Source: DATFRY01 sp963764695 (GTDB taxonomy: Bacteria; Myxococcota_A; Polyangia; Haliangiales; Haliangiaceae). Taken from it: 64,000 nt of DNA. The notes under the pieces were generated by a model. The model made no database searches and was not told where the DNA came from. It saw only the letters and a program-made list of their open reading frames with translations. Shown here one piece after another: positions 1 to 10,140 of the stretch (its first letter is position 1; every line of letters begins with the position of its first letter). A program made the translations under genes and the position numbers. The DNA lies in NCBI GenBank assembly GCA_963764695.1, contig CAVXTW010000003.1:124001-188000 (forward strand), read 5' to 3'.

Positions 1-397
1 GCAGGACGATCTCGTCGGGCAGCGGGGCCAGCTCGTGCACGACCTTCCCGTCGACGAACAGGTGCGATCCGTCGAAGTCCAGGTCCGGGTAGCGGTTCGG
101 CATCAGCGCGCCCGTGGCCGGGCGGTCGTGGTAATTGTGGGTGCGCGAGAAGACGGTATAGATGACCGGCACGCCGGCGGCGCGGCACACGCCGACCAGG
201 TGCGCGATGCGCGGGACCTGCCTGGTCGCCTCCGGCACCCAGCACGGCGCCCAGTTGGGCTTCACGAACTCGTCCTGCATGTCGATGACCAGCAGCGCCG
301 AGCTGGCGGCGGTGAAGTCGAAGCGCGCCCCACCCTCGCGGTAGGCGCGCCGCGCCAGGCCGAGGATCTCCGCCTCGGAGAAGTCGCGTCCGCTCAT
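1..397 (-). CDS. Isochorismatase-family cysteine hydrolase, 5' part only
   Basis: Only the first 132 residues are in the window. They show the first core strand of the isochorismatase/nicotinamidase fold with its catalytic-Asp motif (VIDMQDEFV, about residues 38-46) and the second strand (VPVIYTVF). The conserved Lys and nucleophilic Cys would lie beyond the edge. Family members hydrolyse amides or vinyl ethers such as nicotinamide or isochorismate; the substrate here cannot be read. The ATG at 397 overlaps the stop codon of the SPFH gene upstream (ATGA), so the two are translationally coupled and this is the third gene of a minus-strand operon. No signal peptide is seen, so it is probably cytoplasmic. 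Confidence 0.8.
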   Translation of the reverse strand, partial: MSGRDFSEAEILGLARRAYREGGARFDFTAASSALLVIDMQDEFVKPNWAPCWVPEATRQVPRIAHLVGVCRAAGVPVIYTVFSRTHNYHDRPATGALMPNRYPDLDFDGSHLFVDGKVVHELAPLPDEIVL

Positions 398-1428
398 CGC
401 GGAGCTTGCGCCGGAGCAGGTGCAGGTGCAGGTGCAGTCGATGCAGGAGCCGGGGCGGGCGCGGCCGGCTGGGCCCCGGCCGGCGCGGCCGGATCGGGCG
501 CCGGCGTGCCGGGCGCGGGGTCGGTGCTCGGTGCCCGCTCGCGCGCCACGTGCATGTAGCGCCGCTCCATGTCCTCGAGCAGCTTCTCGTCCTCGGCGGT
601 CAGGATCTTGCGCTTGCCGTGGCTCTGCACCAGCGGCAGGCCGGTCCCCTCGGCGCTCTGGGGCAGCGTGATGATCATCTGGTTGGACGAGTGGGCGAGC
701 GCACGATAGACCTGCACCGCGCGCTGCTGCACGTAGAGCGGGTCCAGCGTCGAGCTGATGATGCGCTGCTGCTTGGCCACCTTGAGCGCCTCGAGCACGC
801 GGATGGCCGCCTCCTTGCGCGTCTTGGCCAGCACGAACTCCTGGCGCTCGAGCTCCTGCTTCTTGGCGATCTTGCGCGAGATGGCCTCGGCCACCTGCTT
901 GGGGAACTGGATCTGGCCCACGTCCACGCTCTGGACGCTGACCGGCGTGTCCTTGAAGCGCGCGCGCAGCTTCTCCTCGATCAGCTGGCGCACCTTGGGC
1001 GTCTCGAGCTGGATGTCGGTGGCCGAGAAGCGGGTCACCTGCTCACGCACGATGGTCCTGAGCGACTCCTTGACGTTCCACAGGTACCAGTTCGAGCCGC
1101 CCCACTCCTCGACGATCTCCTTGACCGAGCGGTCGCGCAGCTCGATGCGCGTGTTGACCTCGAACGATACGCTCAGGTTGTCGTGGGTCAGGAGCTCGAA
1201 GTCTTCCTTGTAGCTGCGTGCCCGCATGTCGATGCTCTCGCCGTAGAGGCGCCACGAGATGCCGGTTGTGGCCGGACCGCGCAGAGACTCGCGGAACTCC
1301 ATCTGACCGAAGGCCAGCGGCACGTGATAGATGTAGCCCTCGTGGCCCTGCTCCACCTCCGGGTTGGTGCAGGCGGCGGCCAGGAGGCCCAGAAGGCAGG
1401 CGGAGATGGTCGTCGTCGTCGCGTGCAT
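394..1428 (-). CDS. SPFH/band-7 domain lipoprotein with Ala/Pro-rich tail
   Basis: A 344-residue protein. It begins with a lipoprotein signal peptide whose lipobox LAAAC puts the lipidated Cys at residue 20. A SPFH (prohibitin/band 7) domain follows, about residues 30-230, then a charged helical stretch rich in Lys, Glu and Arg, and a low-complexity Ala/Pro tail of about 45 residues. SPFH proteins usually form membrane-associated oligomeric rings or microdomains anchored by an N-terminal helix, so a lipid anchor is unusual. It sits 8 bp after a second SPFH gene, which suggests a hetero-oligomer of the HflK/HflC or prohibitin kind. No protease partner is adjacent. The start is the only ATG that leaves a complete signal peptide. 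Confidence 0.85.
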   Translation of the reverse strand: MHATTTTISACLLGLLAAACTNPEVEQGHEGYIYHVPLAFGQMEFRESLRGPATTGISWRLYGESIDMRARSYKEDFELLTHDNLSVSFEVNTRIELRDRSVKEIVEEWGGSNWYLWNVKESLRTIVREQVTRFSATDIQLETPKVRQLIEEKLRARFKDTPVSVQSVDVGQIQFPKQVAEAISRKIAKKQELERQEFVLAKTRKEAAIRVLEALKVAKQQRIISSTLDPLYVQQRAVQVYRALAHSSNQMIITLPQSAEGTGLPLVQSHGKRKILTAEDEKLLEDMERRYMHVARERAPSTDPAPGTPAPDPAAPAGAQPAAPAPAPASTAPAPAPAPAQAPR

Positions 1429-1436
1429 GGCCGGCC

Positions 1437-2324
1437 TCACTTCCCACTCTCGGTGGCGGGCGCCGCCTTCGCGGCTTCCGGGATCATGATGAGCGGCGTC
1501 GCCCCGCCCCCGCCCAGCGGCGACATGAGGAAGGTGGTGTTGGGCGAGCCGCCCATCTCCTCGATGGCGCGCAGCGCCTCGAACTGCAGGAACATCGGAT
1601 CGAGCGTGGTGCGGATGATCTGCTGCGCGTCGGCGATGCCGCGCGCCTCGGCGATACCGATGTCGATCTGGCGCTGCGCGATCTCGAGCTCGACGTCCTT
1701 GCGCTCGTTCTCCTCGTTGGTGACGAACTTGGCGATCACCGAGTCGACCACGCCCTTGGGATAAGTGATGTCGCCGATGTCCACGCTGAGGAACTCGATC
1801 GGCGTGTCCTTGTAGCGGGCGCGCATGACGGCCAGTACCTCGTCGCCGATCCGCCGCATCTGGTCCTTGACCTCGAACACCTCGAGCTTCTGCACCTTGT
1901 CGCGCACGGTGGCGCGGTACTGGTCGCGGACGTTGTTGACATACCAGTTCTCGCCCCCGTACTTCTCCACCACCGAGCGCACATTGTCCGCCCGCACCCG
2001 GATGCGGCCGTGCGCGCGCAGCACCAGTTCGAGCCGGGCGCGCGTCGGGATGGTCATCTCCTCGCTGTATGTGCGCGGTCGGATGTCGAGGTTGACGAGT
2101 TCCTGACGCCACACCCACCCGGTCGAGGTCGGCCCCTTCTGCACGCCGACGAACTCGCCGGCGCCGAACAGCGGCCGCGACTTGACGTAGCCGACGTGCC
2201 CTGGCGGCGTGTGATGATTCGCGCAGCCGACCCGCGACAGCCCGAAGCCTCCCAGGAGCAGGACGACGAAGACCACCGCCACCAGCGGGGCCAGCCGGCG
2301 CACCTGCGCGACCCCGCCACTCAT
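1437..2324 (-). CDS. SPFH/band-7 domain membrane protein
   Basis: A 295-residue protein with one N-terminal membrane segment (about residues 12-30) followed by a SPFH domain. It is clearly related to the downstream lipoprotein: both share the sequence pattern around 'Y..NV......VR..V..F', the VDIG/VDVG strand, and a helix ending in TLDP. The first gene of a three-gene minus-strand operon. The ATG at 2324 was chosen because it directly precedes the membrane helix; an upstream in-frame ATG at 2405 would add a basic, Pro-rich leader and is less likely. Role by family: scaffold in membrane microdomains or regulator of a membrane protease. Which one applies is unknown. Confidence 0.8.
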   Translation of the reverse strand: MSGGVAQVRRLAPLVAVVFVVLLLGGFGLSRVGCANHHTPPGHVGYVKSRPLFGAGEFVGVQKGPTSTGWVWRQELVNLDIRPRTYSEEMTIPTRARLELVLRAHGRIRVRADNVRSVVEKYGGENWYVNNVRDQYRATVRDKVQKLEVFEVKDQMRRIGDEVLAVMRARYKDTPIEFLSVDIGDITYPKGVVDSVIAKFVTNEENERKDVELEIAQRQIDIGIAEARGIADAQQIIRTTLDPMFLQFEALRAIEEMGGSPNTTFLMSPLGGGGATPLIMIPEAAKAAPATESGK

Positions 2325-2512
2325 TCCGTTGGAGTGCACGCGAGGTTTGTATCGCGGATGGGGCGCACTCACCAGGAATCGCGCTCTCGGGGGCGGACAC
2401 CGCATGGGTGACGCACGCGGCTGACGGCGCGCCGCCGCATCGCGCGGCTGGCGTAACAGCGCTCCAGGAATGACTATTCAAGGGATGCGCGGGGGTGATA
2501 CGTCTGGAGTGG

Positions 2513-5500
2513 ATGTCTGGACGTCGCCTGGCCGCCTCTCTTTTCGCTGCATCGATCGTCGCCGGCTCCGGGGCCGCCCTCGCGGTTCGCGCTCCCGGCC
2601 CGCCGGGACAGGCGCGCAACGGCCGCGACGGCAGCCCGGTGCGCGAGGCCTATCCGGGCAGCGGACTGCGCCTTCGCGATCAGGCCGCCATCGAGTGGCG
2701 GCGCGCGCCGGCCGCCGCCGCGTCGGCGTGGGCGCGCTTCGAGCGCGAGACCGGCAGCCGCGACTGGCTGGTGTCGTGGGACCAGGCCACCGGGGTGCCG
2801 AACCGGATCTTCGGCCGCGGCGTGATTGCCCCGGGCGCGGTGCGCGACGCGGCCGCCGCCGAGCGCCACGCGCGCGCCTTCCTCGCCCGCCACATCGATC
2901 TGCTGGCGCCCGGCGCCGCGCCCTCCGACTTCGCGCTGGTCTCCAACGTGGCGCGCCGTGGCCTGCGCGTGGTCGGCTTCCGCCAGACCGTGGACGGGAT
3001 GCAGGTCCTCGGCGGACAGGTCAGCTTCCGCTTCAAGAACGACCGGCTGTTCGTCATCGGCTCCGAGGCGCTGCCGTACGTGACCCTGCCGCGCGCCGCC
3101 CGCGCCACGCTCACCGCAGGCGACGTCGGCGCGGGCCAGCGCTGCCGCGCGCAGCTGGGTGGTGAGCGACGCCGCCGGCCGCGCCTCGGCTGGCGAGGTG
3201 AGCGGCCCGTTCGTCCTGCCGCTGGTCACCGACGGCGCCGTGCTCGGCTACCGTGTGGTGCACCGGGTCGAGGTGCCGGCCCAGGATCCGGTGGGACGCT
3301 TCTGGGTCTACACCGACGCGGCCACGGCAGTGCCGATCGCGCGCGAGCAGCGCCTGCGCTTCGCCGACGGCGAGGTGCGCTACAACGTGCCGGTGCGCTA
3401 TCCGGCGGGCGGGCGGGCGGCCTATCCCGCGCGCCAGGTCGCCCTCCTGGTCAACGGCTCCGGCCTGGTCAGCGACGCCGAAGGCGTGGTGGCGTGGAAC
3501 GGCGGCGGCGCGGTCGAGGTGACCACGCGGGTGGCGGGGCCGCAGGTGGCGGTCAGCAACCGCGACGAGGACTCCGAGCTGGCCAGCGCGACCTTCGCCG
3601 TCGAGCCGGGCGGCAGCGTCGTGTGGGACGAGAGCGGCGACGAGCTGCGCGACGCCCAGCTCACCGGCTTCATCCACGCTCGCGTGGCCAAGGACTACGC
3701 GCGCACATTCGCCCCGGACCAGGAGTGGCTCGACCAGCAGCTGCCGGTCAACGTCAACATCCCGGACCAGTGCAACGCGTTCTCCGACGGCACGTCGATC
3801 AACTTCTTCCAGTCGAGCCCGCAGTGCGGCAACACCGGGCAGCTGCCGGACGTCGTCTACCACGAGTTCGGCCACACGCTGCACGCCCACGCCATCATCG
3901 AGGGGGTCGGGGCGTTCGACGGCGCCCACAGCGAGGGCCTGTCCGACTACCTGGCCGCCACCATCACCGGCGATCCGGGCATGGGGCGCGGCTTCTTCCT
4001 GTCGGGCGATCCGCTGCGCGACATCGATCCGCTCGACTACGAGAACAGCTGGCCGCGCGACGTGGGCGAGGTCCACTTCACCGGCCTCATCTTCGCCGGC
4101 GCCATGTGGGACCTGCGCAAGCTGCTGGTCGCCCAGTACGGCGAGCAGGAGGGCGTCGCGCTGGCCAACCGTCTCTTCTTCGGCACGCTCGAGCGCGCGA
4201 CAAACATCCCGGCGACCTACGTCGAGATGCTGGCCGAGGACGACGACGACGGCGATCTCACCAACGGTACGCCGCACGAGTGCGACATCAGCGCGGCGTT
4301 CGGGCTGCACGGTCTGCGCGCGCTGGTGGCCGAGGTCGAGCCGCTGGCCGCCGAGACCGGCGGCGCCGACGGCTACCCGGTGTCGCTGCGCATGAGCGGA
4401 TTCTCCGGCCTGTGCCCGGGCGACGGTCCGGGGGCGGCGCGCGTGCAGTGGCGGCTGCGCGGACAGGACGCCGAGGCGCAGACCATCGAGATGGCCGAGG
4501 GTGAGGACGGGACCTGGACGGCGACCATCCCGCCGGCCGAGCACGGCCAGGTGGTGCAGTACCGCGTCCTGATCGATCTGCTGGACGGCTCGTCGCTGAG
4601 CTTCCCCGACAACCTGGCCGATCCGGACTACCAGTTCTACGCCGGCGAGGTCGAGGAGCTCTACTGCACCAGCTTCGACACCGATCCGTTCGCCGAGGGC
4701 TGGACCCGCGGTGTGACGAGAGGAGCGGTGACCGAGCTGACCGACGACTGGATGTGGGGCACGCCGCTCTCGCCCGAGGGCGCCAGCGATCCTCCCGCCG
4801 CCTTCTCCGGCGAGAGCGTGATCGGCAACGACCTGGGCGACACCCGCGACGGCCTGTACGTGGCCAGCACGACAAACTTCGCCCAGACGCCGGTCCTCGA
4901 CGTCGGCGACTTCTCCGACGTGCGCGTGCACTACTGGCGCTGGCTGACCGTCGAGGACGGCTTCTTCGATCAGGCGTCCATCCACGCCAACGGGCGCGCG
5001 GCCTGGTCGAACTTCAACAGCGACCAGGGCGACGACAGCTCGACCCACCACCTCGACCGCGAGTGGCGCTTCCAGGACGTGCCGGTCAGCGACTTCATCC
5101 GCGACGGCCAGCTGCAGATCAAGTTCGAGCTCGCGACCGACGGCGGCCTCCAGTTCGGCGGCTGGACGGTCGACGACTTCTGCGTCGTGGCCACGCCGGG
5201 CGTCGTGTGCGGCGACGGCGCGACCACCGGCGCCGAGACCTGCGACAACGGCCCCGACAACAGCGACAGCCTGCCCGACGCCTGCCGCTCCAGCTGCCGC
5301 GTCGCCACCTGCGGCGACGGCGTGCTCGACAGCGGCGAGGCCTGCGACGACTCCAACACCGAAGACGGCGACGCCTGCAGCGCCGACTGCACCGCCGGCG
5401 AGGAGGAGAAGACCGACTGCGGCCTCCACGTCGTCTCCCCGCGCAGCTCGGCCCCCGGCCTGTTCCTCGCGCTCGCCCTCGCCTGGCTCGGCCTGCGCCG

Positions 5501-5516
5501 GCGCGTGAAGCGCTGA
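2513..5516 (+). CDS. Secreted zinc metalloprotease, fungalysin/thermolysin-like, frameshifted near 3131
   Basis: One gene split between two frames. The first part has a signal peptide and a propeptide-like FTP domain (pattern RQTVDGMQVLGGQVSFRF). Skipping one G near 3131 joins it smoothly to the second part. The second part carries the zinc site HEFGHTLHAH at about 3861-3890 and the third-ligand region HSEGLSDY about 20 residues later. It continues through beta-rich domains to two Cys-rich DUF4215-like repeats (CGDG...C) and a Cys followed by a hydrophobic helix and RRRVKR. That tail matches MYXO-CTERM surface-sorting signals. Expected to be exported, anchored at the outer surface and to degrade proteins. 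ATG 2513 directly precedes the signal peptide; a GTG at 2495 is possible. Confidence 0.8.
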
Positions 5517-5526
5517 GCGGTGGCGC

Positions 5527-6591
5527 TCAATACGGCGGCAGCCAGCGCCGCATGATGTGGGCGATGAAGACCGCCGCGGCGACCACGTTGCGCAGCGGCA
5601 TCAGAGCGCGCCACGGCATCGGCTCCGGGCAGCTCGGTGCGCCGGCGGCGAGGCGGGCCAGGCGCCGCGACAGCGACGTGAGCCGCGCCGCCGACAGCGG
5701 CCAGTCGCAGAGCCCGGCGCGTAAGGGCGGCGGAATGGCGAGCGGCCCGGCCGCGGCCCCGCACAGGCCGCCCGCGATCGCGCCGATGGTGTCGGTGTCG
5801 CCGCCCAGCGCCATCGCGCCGGCCAGCGTGCCGGCGTAGTCGAGCGGATCGCGCAGCCAGGCCACCAGCACCGCCGGCAGCGTGTGCAGGACGTAACCGC
5901 TGGCGCCGTTCGCGAGGCCCTCGGCCGCCGACCAGGCCTCGGGGCTCGACCGTCCGGCCAGCGCTCGCTCGAGTCGCGCCAGCGGCCCGGCCCATCGCGG
6001 ATCGCTCAGCGGCGTGGCGGCCGCCGAGAGAAGCGCGCCGGACTCGCGCACGCCAGTCCGGACCGCGGCACACGCCTCGGCCACCGCGCGCGCCGCCTCG
6101 AGGGCGAGCGGATCGCTGTGGGTCATGCGGGTCAACGCCACGACCAGCGCATCGCGCGCGGCCGGATCGGCTGCGGCGAAGCCGATGACCGGCGCGCGCA
6201 TGAGCGGTCCGTTGCCCGCCGACCAGACCCCGCTGCGCGCGGGCGGGACGCCGACGCAGAGGCGCAGGCACGCGCGCAGGGTCGCCCAGCCCACCCCGAC
6301 CGGCATGGCGACGAGCCAGCCGCGCAGCCGCCAGGCCAGCGAGCGTGCGAAGCGCGCCGGGTCCATGTTCGACGCCAGCAGCGCCTGCGACGTCATGAAC
6401 GCGTGCTCGGTGTCGTCGCTGAACAGGCCGCGCCCGGGCAGGAGCGCGTGGCGCAGCTGGACGCCGAAGCGGCGCGCGGCCCGGCGCGGCGACAGGCCCT
6501 CTCGCGGAAGACCGACCGCATCGCCGGTCGCGAGGCCAATCAGCATGCCCTCCGCGCGCGCCTCGAGCTCCATCGACGCGCAGAAGTGCAT
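5527..6591 (-). CDS. ADP-ribosylglycohydrolase (DraG/ARH) family protein
   Basis: A 354-residue all-helical ADP-ribosyl hydrolase. It has the N-terminal GDAVG motif, a metal-binding FSDDTE motif near residue 60, and the C-terminal GGDTDTIGAIAGG motif that supplies the remaining Mg ligands. Family members remove ADP-ribose from arginine, serine or small molecules, or act on related N-glycosides. No ADP-ribosyltransferase is adjacent, so its target is unknown. The start at 6591 is chosen because it lies just before the conserved fold; ATG 6573 is an equally possible shorter start. It stands alone on the minus strand, convergent with the protease gene. Confidence 0.85.
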   Translation of the reverse strand: MHFCASMELEARAEGMLIGLATGDAVGLPREGLSPRRAARRFGVQLRHALLPGRGLFSDDTEHAFMTSQALLASNMDPARFARSLAWRLRGWLVAMPVGVGWATLRACLRLCVGVPPARSGVWSAGNGPLMRAPVIGFAAADPAARDALVVALTRMTHSDPLALEAARAVAEACAAVRTGVRESGALLSAAATPLSDPRWAGPLARLERALAGRSSPEAWSAAEGLANGASGYVLHTLPAVLVAWLRDPLDYAGTLAGAMALGGDTDTIGAIAGGLCGAAAGPLAIPPPLRAGLCDWPLSAARLTSLSRRLARLAAGAPSCPEPMPWRALMPLRNVVAAAVFIAHIMRRWLPPY

Positions 6592-6717
6592 CTCGCGTGC
6601 CCCGCGCTGGCCCGCGGCTCGACGCGCACTTGACGGTGCCGAGCACTGCGCGACGCGACAGCCTGTCGCCGGCCGCCGCCGTCGCGCGACCAATCTGTCA
6701 GCGGGCGCCGCGGATAT

Positions 6718-7401
6718 TCAGAACTGCGCGGCGTGCCAGGCCGGCAGCTCGGCCAGCGTGTCGAGCAGGATGTCGGGGTTGCAGGCCGCGAGCTCGTCGC
6801 GCGACGCGGTGCCGGTGGTCACGGCGACGGCGATGGCCCCGCAGGCACGGGCGGCCTGCACGTCGAAGGGCGTGTCGCCGACGACGACGACCTGCTCGGG
6901 CGGCAGCGCGTCCACGCCGGCGTGGACGCAGGCGCGCTCGATGGCGCGCGCGACCAGGCGGGCTCGCTCGCGGTGATCGCAGCCGAAGCCGCCGACCGCG
7001 AAGCGCGGCCACAGCCCCGCGCGGTCGAGCTTGATGCGGGCCGCCTCGCGCACGTTGCCGGTGGCCAGGCCCACGATCACCGCGCCGCCCAGTCCGTCGA
7101 GGAAATCGAGGGTCTCGACCACGCTCGGCATGAGGCGAAAGCCGGGCGCGATCTTCATCTCGGCCTGGAGCAGCGGCAGGTACAGCTCGATGATCTCGTC
7201 CATCTCCGCCGCGGTGGGCGCGCGCCCGAGGCCGGCGGCGAACATCTCCTCGAGGATGAGAGGGTCGGTCTTGCCGCCGGGCTTCACGCTGGCCATGGCG
7301 CCGGCCAGGCCGAACCGGTCCTGGAACGCCCGCTCCAGCGCGCGCATCCCGGCGCCGCCCGACAGAAGCAGGGTGCCGTCGATGTCGAACAGGTAGAGCA
7401 T
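6718..7401 (-). CDS. HAD-superfamily phosphatase, phosphoglycolate-phosphatase-like
   Basis: A 227-residue HAD hydrolase with motif I DIDGTLL at residues 5-11, motif II in LATGN, and motif IV VVVGDTPFDVQAA, plus a helical cap domain between motifs I and II. This arrangement is typical of phosphoglycolate phosphatase and beta-phosphoglucomutase relatives. The substrate is not predictable. The ATG at 7401 lies 4 bp past the stop of the membrane-protein gene, so the two form an operon. A longer in-frame reading to 7455 lies inside the upstream coding region and was rejected. Confidence 0.85.
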   Translation of the reverse strand: MLYLFDIDGTLLLSGGAGMRALERAFQDRFGLAGAMASVKPGGKTDPLILEEMFAAGLGRAPTAAEMDEIIELYLPLLQAEMKIAPGFRLMPSVVETLDFLDGLGGAVIVGLATGNVREAARIKLDRAGLWPRFAVGGFGCDHRERARLVARAIERACVHAGVDALPPEQVVVVGDTPFDVQAARACGAIAVAVTTGTASRDELAACNPDILLDTLAELPAWHAAQF

Positions 7402-7405
7402 CGTC

Positions 7406-9208
7406 TCAGGTGCTCGACCCGCCGGAGCCACCGCTGGAGCCGGCGTCCGGGTCATCGGCGCCCTGCCCCGAGCCGTAGTGATCGCCGTCGCCTGCCGCCG
7501 GGATGTGCTCGAGCGAGCCGTCGTCCTGCGACGAGGCCCGCACGCTCTCGGCCGCGATGACGGCGCGCGCCAGCTCGGTCATGAGCTCGAGCACGGTGAC
7601 CATGCGGTCAACCGCGCCCTCCCACAGCGCGCCGCGGAACGCCAGGTCGGTGATCGGTACCGGATTGTCGAGCGGCGCTCCGATGCCGGGCACCACGCAG
7701 TAGACGAGCGAGCGATCCGGCCAGTAGGCCATCCAGCCGTCGAGCAGCGCGATGGCCCGCGCGCGCGTGCCCTCGTCGAACAGCCGCTCGGTGTGGCCGC
7801 CGGCGTCGCGCAGGTGGAAGCGCCGGTCGAAGGGCGCGTCGCCGGTGCGCACGTGCGCTGCGGCGGTGCGCGGCGGCGGCGGATGCGTGCCGCGCGCCAT
7901 GCGCCGCTCCGGGCGCGCCTCCAGGGTCCAGCCGGGCGACTCGCCGGTGGCGCGCAGATCACGCCCGCACACCACCTCGATCACGTGCACCGCGCCGCCG
8001 ACGCGCTCGACCAGGAGCCGGACCGGCGGCGCCGCCGCGTCGGTGATGAGCACGTGGGTGCGCGACGCCTCCTCGAGGACCGGCGCGGCGCTGGCCTGGG
8101 CCGGCCGCTCGGCGGCACCGGTGTCGGGCGGCCCGAGCAGCGCAGGGTCCTCCACGCTCACCGTCTGTGCCTTCATGCCGCGGCCGCGCAGCGCCTCGAC
8201 CAGCGCCACCACGTACGCCTGCCAGACATCGGCCGGGATCGACGGCCGGCGGAAGCGCGCCGTCGCCCAGGCATGCGCCGCCTGCTCCTCGGCCACGACC
8301 TCGCGGATGGCCTGGCCGATGGTCATGAAGCCGACCAGCCCGACCAGGTACTGCAGCGGCCAGTCGAACGCGTAGCCCGCGGCCACGACCAGGCCGAGCC
8401 CGACCCCGATGCGCCGGCGCGCCGCCGACGGCGCGATGAAGCAGGCCACCAGGGTCCACGTGATCGAGCCGAGCGCGATGAGATAGAGCGCGATCTGGCT
8501 GGCCGGCGGGCCGGAGCCGAGATCGACGCCCAGGCCCTCCGACGCGATCTTGACGCCCACCTCGGCGCTGTGACGCATCACGAACGCGCCGGTCACGCCG
8601 ACGAAGGCGCCGATGACGAGCGGGGCCAGCCGGCCGGCCGAGTCCATGAACGGCCGCGGCGCGAAGCAGTAGGGCGACAGCAGCGCGGCCAGCACCATCG
8701 ACCACTGCCCCGACGCGGCGATGCGCTCGGGCAGACCGCTGACCAGCGCCTCGTCGCCCAGCACCCAGCGCACGCCGGCGTCGCGGTAGAAGTGGACCAG
8801 GAGCGGCGCGGCCAGCAGCAGCAGGCCGACCTTGGCCGCCGCGTCACCGCCCGGCTTGAGCTGCGCCGCCACCAGCAGGAGCAGGGCAAGCGAGAAGCAG
8901 AGCTCGAGAAGCAGCGTCTCCGACTCGCCCGGCGCGCCGATCAGGCTCTTCATGGCGTAGGTCGTGAACGCGGCGCCGACCAGCACGAGCGCGTACGCGA
9001 TCGGCTGCCAGTACGGATGATGGCCGCGCGCGAACAGGATGAGCTGGCGCAGGATGATGCCGACCGCCAGGACCGAGCCGAAGTACGACAGGAACAGCCC
9101 GAAATACGAGAGGCCGGTGTGCCACAGCGGCGGCGACTCGGACGGATCGGTGGGCTTGAGCCCGGGCACGGCGAGCCGGGAGACCGCCAGCTCGATGGCA
9201 GCCACCAT
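7406..9208 (-). CDS. Polytopic membrane protein with C-terminal cytosolic domain, function unknown
   Basis: A 600-residue protein. Roughly residues 30-320 hold eight or nine hydrophobic helices. A soluble domain of about 280 residues follows, ending in an acidic, Gly/Ser-rich tail (SSGGSGGSST). I do not recognise the family. The soluble part has several charged strands and a conserved-looking LLDGWMAYWPDRSLVYCV stretch, which could be a ligand-binding or regulatory fold. It is the first gene of a two-gene operon with the HAD phosphatase. No signal peptide is needed, since the first helix acts as anchor. It could be a stress- or envelope-related membrane protein, but nothing in the sequence decides this. 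Confidence 0.6.
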   Translation of the reverse strand: MVAAIELAVSRLAVPGLKPTDPSESPPLWHTGLSYFGLFLSYFGSVLAVGIILRQLILFARGHHPYWQPIAYALVLVGAAFTTYAMKSLIGAPGESETLLLELCFSLALLLLVAAQLKPGGDAAAKVGLLLLAAPLLVHFYRDAGVRWVLGDEALVSGLPERIAASGQWSMVLAALLSPYCFAPRPFMDSAGRLAPLVIGAFVGVTGAFVMRHSAEVGVKIASEGLGVDLGSGPPASQIALYLIALGSITWTLVACFIAPSAARRRIGVGLGLVVAAGYAFDWPLQYLVGLVGFMTIGQAIREVVAEEQAAHAWATARFRRPSIPADVWQAYVVALVEALRGRGMKAQTVSVEDPALLGPPDTGAAERPAQASAAPVLEEASRTHVLITDAAAPPVRLLVERVGGAVHVIEVVCGRDLRATGESPGWTLEARPERRMARGTHPPPPRTAAAHVRTGDAPFDRRFHLRDAGGHTERLFDEGTRARAIALLDGWMAYWPDRSLVYCVVPGIGAPLDNPVPITDLAFRGALWEGAVDRMVTVLELMTELARAVIAAESVRASSQDDGSLEHIPAAGDGDHYGSGQGADDPDAGSSGGSGGSST

Positions 9209-9429
9209 CAGCAGGAGATGGGGGAGGCTCCCGCCGAGCCCCGGGTGTCGCGAAGGTGCCGAGCGGATCTGAAAAACCTAGCCAGAATGACACGTTGGGT
9301 CAAGGGTGGCGGCCGGCATAGGTCAGGCGACGCGAAGAGGCGACTCGTGATCTCCGGCACGTAGCGGCGTTGGCCTCCGGAGGGCCTCGGGCTGCGCAGC
9401 CTCGCCGTGCGTTCGGGTAGTCTCCGCCC

Positions 9430-10140
9430 ATGCCACGCCCCGATGGACGCGCCCCGGACCAGCTGCGCCCGATCTCGATCGAGACCGGCTTCCAGAAGTT
9501 CGCCGAGGGCAGCGCGCTGGTGAAGACCGGCGACACCTGGGTCCTGTGCGCGGCCTCGGTCGAGGACTCGGTGCCGCCGTTTCTTGCAAGCCGCGGGGTC
9601 GGCTGGGTCACCGCCGAGTACGCGATGCTGCCGCGCTCCACCCACACGCGCAGCGGCCGGACGCAGAAGGGGCGCACCGTCGAGATCCAGCGCCTCATCG
9701 GCCGCGCGCTGCGCGCCGCCATCGACACCTCCGCGCTCGGTCCGCGCACCGTCACGATCGACTGCGACGTGCTGCAAGCCGACGGTGGCACGCGCGTCGC
9801 CGCCATCACCGGCGCCTACGTCGCGCTCGCGCTGGCGGTGCGCGCGCTTGTCGACCGCGGCGACCTGGCCGCCGACGCGCCGGTCATGCGCGAGCCGGTG
9901 GCCGCGGTGTCGGTCGGCATCATCGACGGCGAGCCGCGCCTCGATCTGCCCTACGTCGAGGACGCCGCCGCCGACGTCGACATGAACGTGGTGATGACGC
10001 GCAGCGGCCGCCTCGTCGAGGTGCAGGGCACCGCCGAGCGCGACAGCTTCACCCGCGCGCAGCTCGACACGCTGCTCGACCTGGCCTCCGGCGGCATCGC
10101 AAAGCTTTGCGCGGCCCAGGAGGAGGCTCTGCGCCGATGA
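9430..10140 (+). CDS. rph: Ribonuclease PH
   Basis: A 236-residue protein, full length for RNase PH. It has the diagnostic opening RPDGRAPDQLRP, the phosphate-binding and catalytic core (GWVTAEYAMLPRSTHTR and the following RRxxGR-like region), and the IDCDVLQADGGTR strand. The enzyme uses phosphate to trim tRNA 3' ends and degrade structured RNA in the cytoplasm. Its stop overlaps the start of rdgB (ATGA), an arrangement common in proteobacteria. The operon leads directly into tRNA-Pro and tRNA-Arg genes, whose transcripts need this activity. Confidence 0.95.
   Translation: MPRPDGRAPDQLRPISIETGFQKFAEGSALVKTGDTWVLCAASVEDSVPPFLASRGVGWVTAEYAMLPRSTHTRSGRTQKGRTVEIQRLIGRALRAAIDTSALGPRTVTIDCDVLQADGGTRVAAITGAYVALALAVRALVDRGDLAADAPVMREPVAAVSVGIIDGEPRLDLPYVEDAAADVDMNVVMTRSGRLVEVQGTAERDSFTRAQLDTLLDLASGGIAKLCAAQEEALRR

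Noticed and set aside
400..530. Tandem GCAGGT-like short repeats
   Set aside because: They encode the Ala/Pro-rich tail of the SPFH lipoprotein and are explained by that low-complexity sequence.
394..2619. A 741-residue reading spanning both SPFH genes on the minus strand
   Set aside because: Only the last 344 codons encode a recognisable protein; the first part is the other-frame shadow of the upstream SPFH gene.
3111..5429. A 772-residue minus-strand reading opposite the metalloprotease
   Set aside because: Antisense shadow of the protease, which has clear HEFGH, DUF4215 and sorting motifs.
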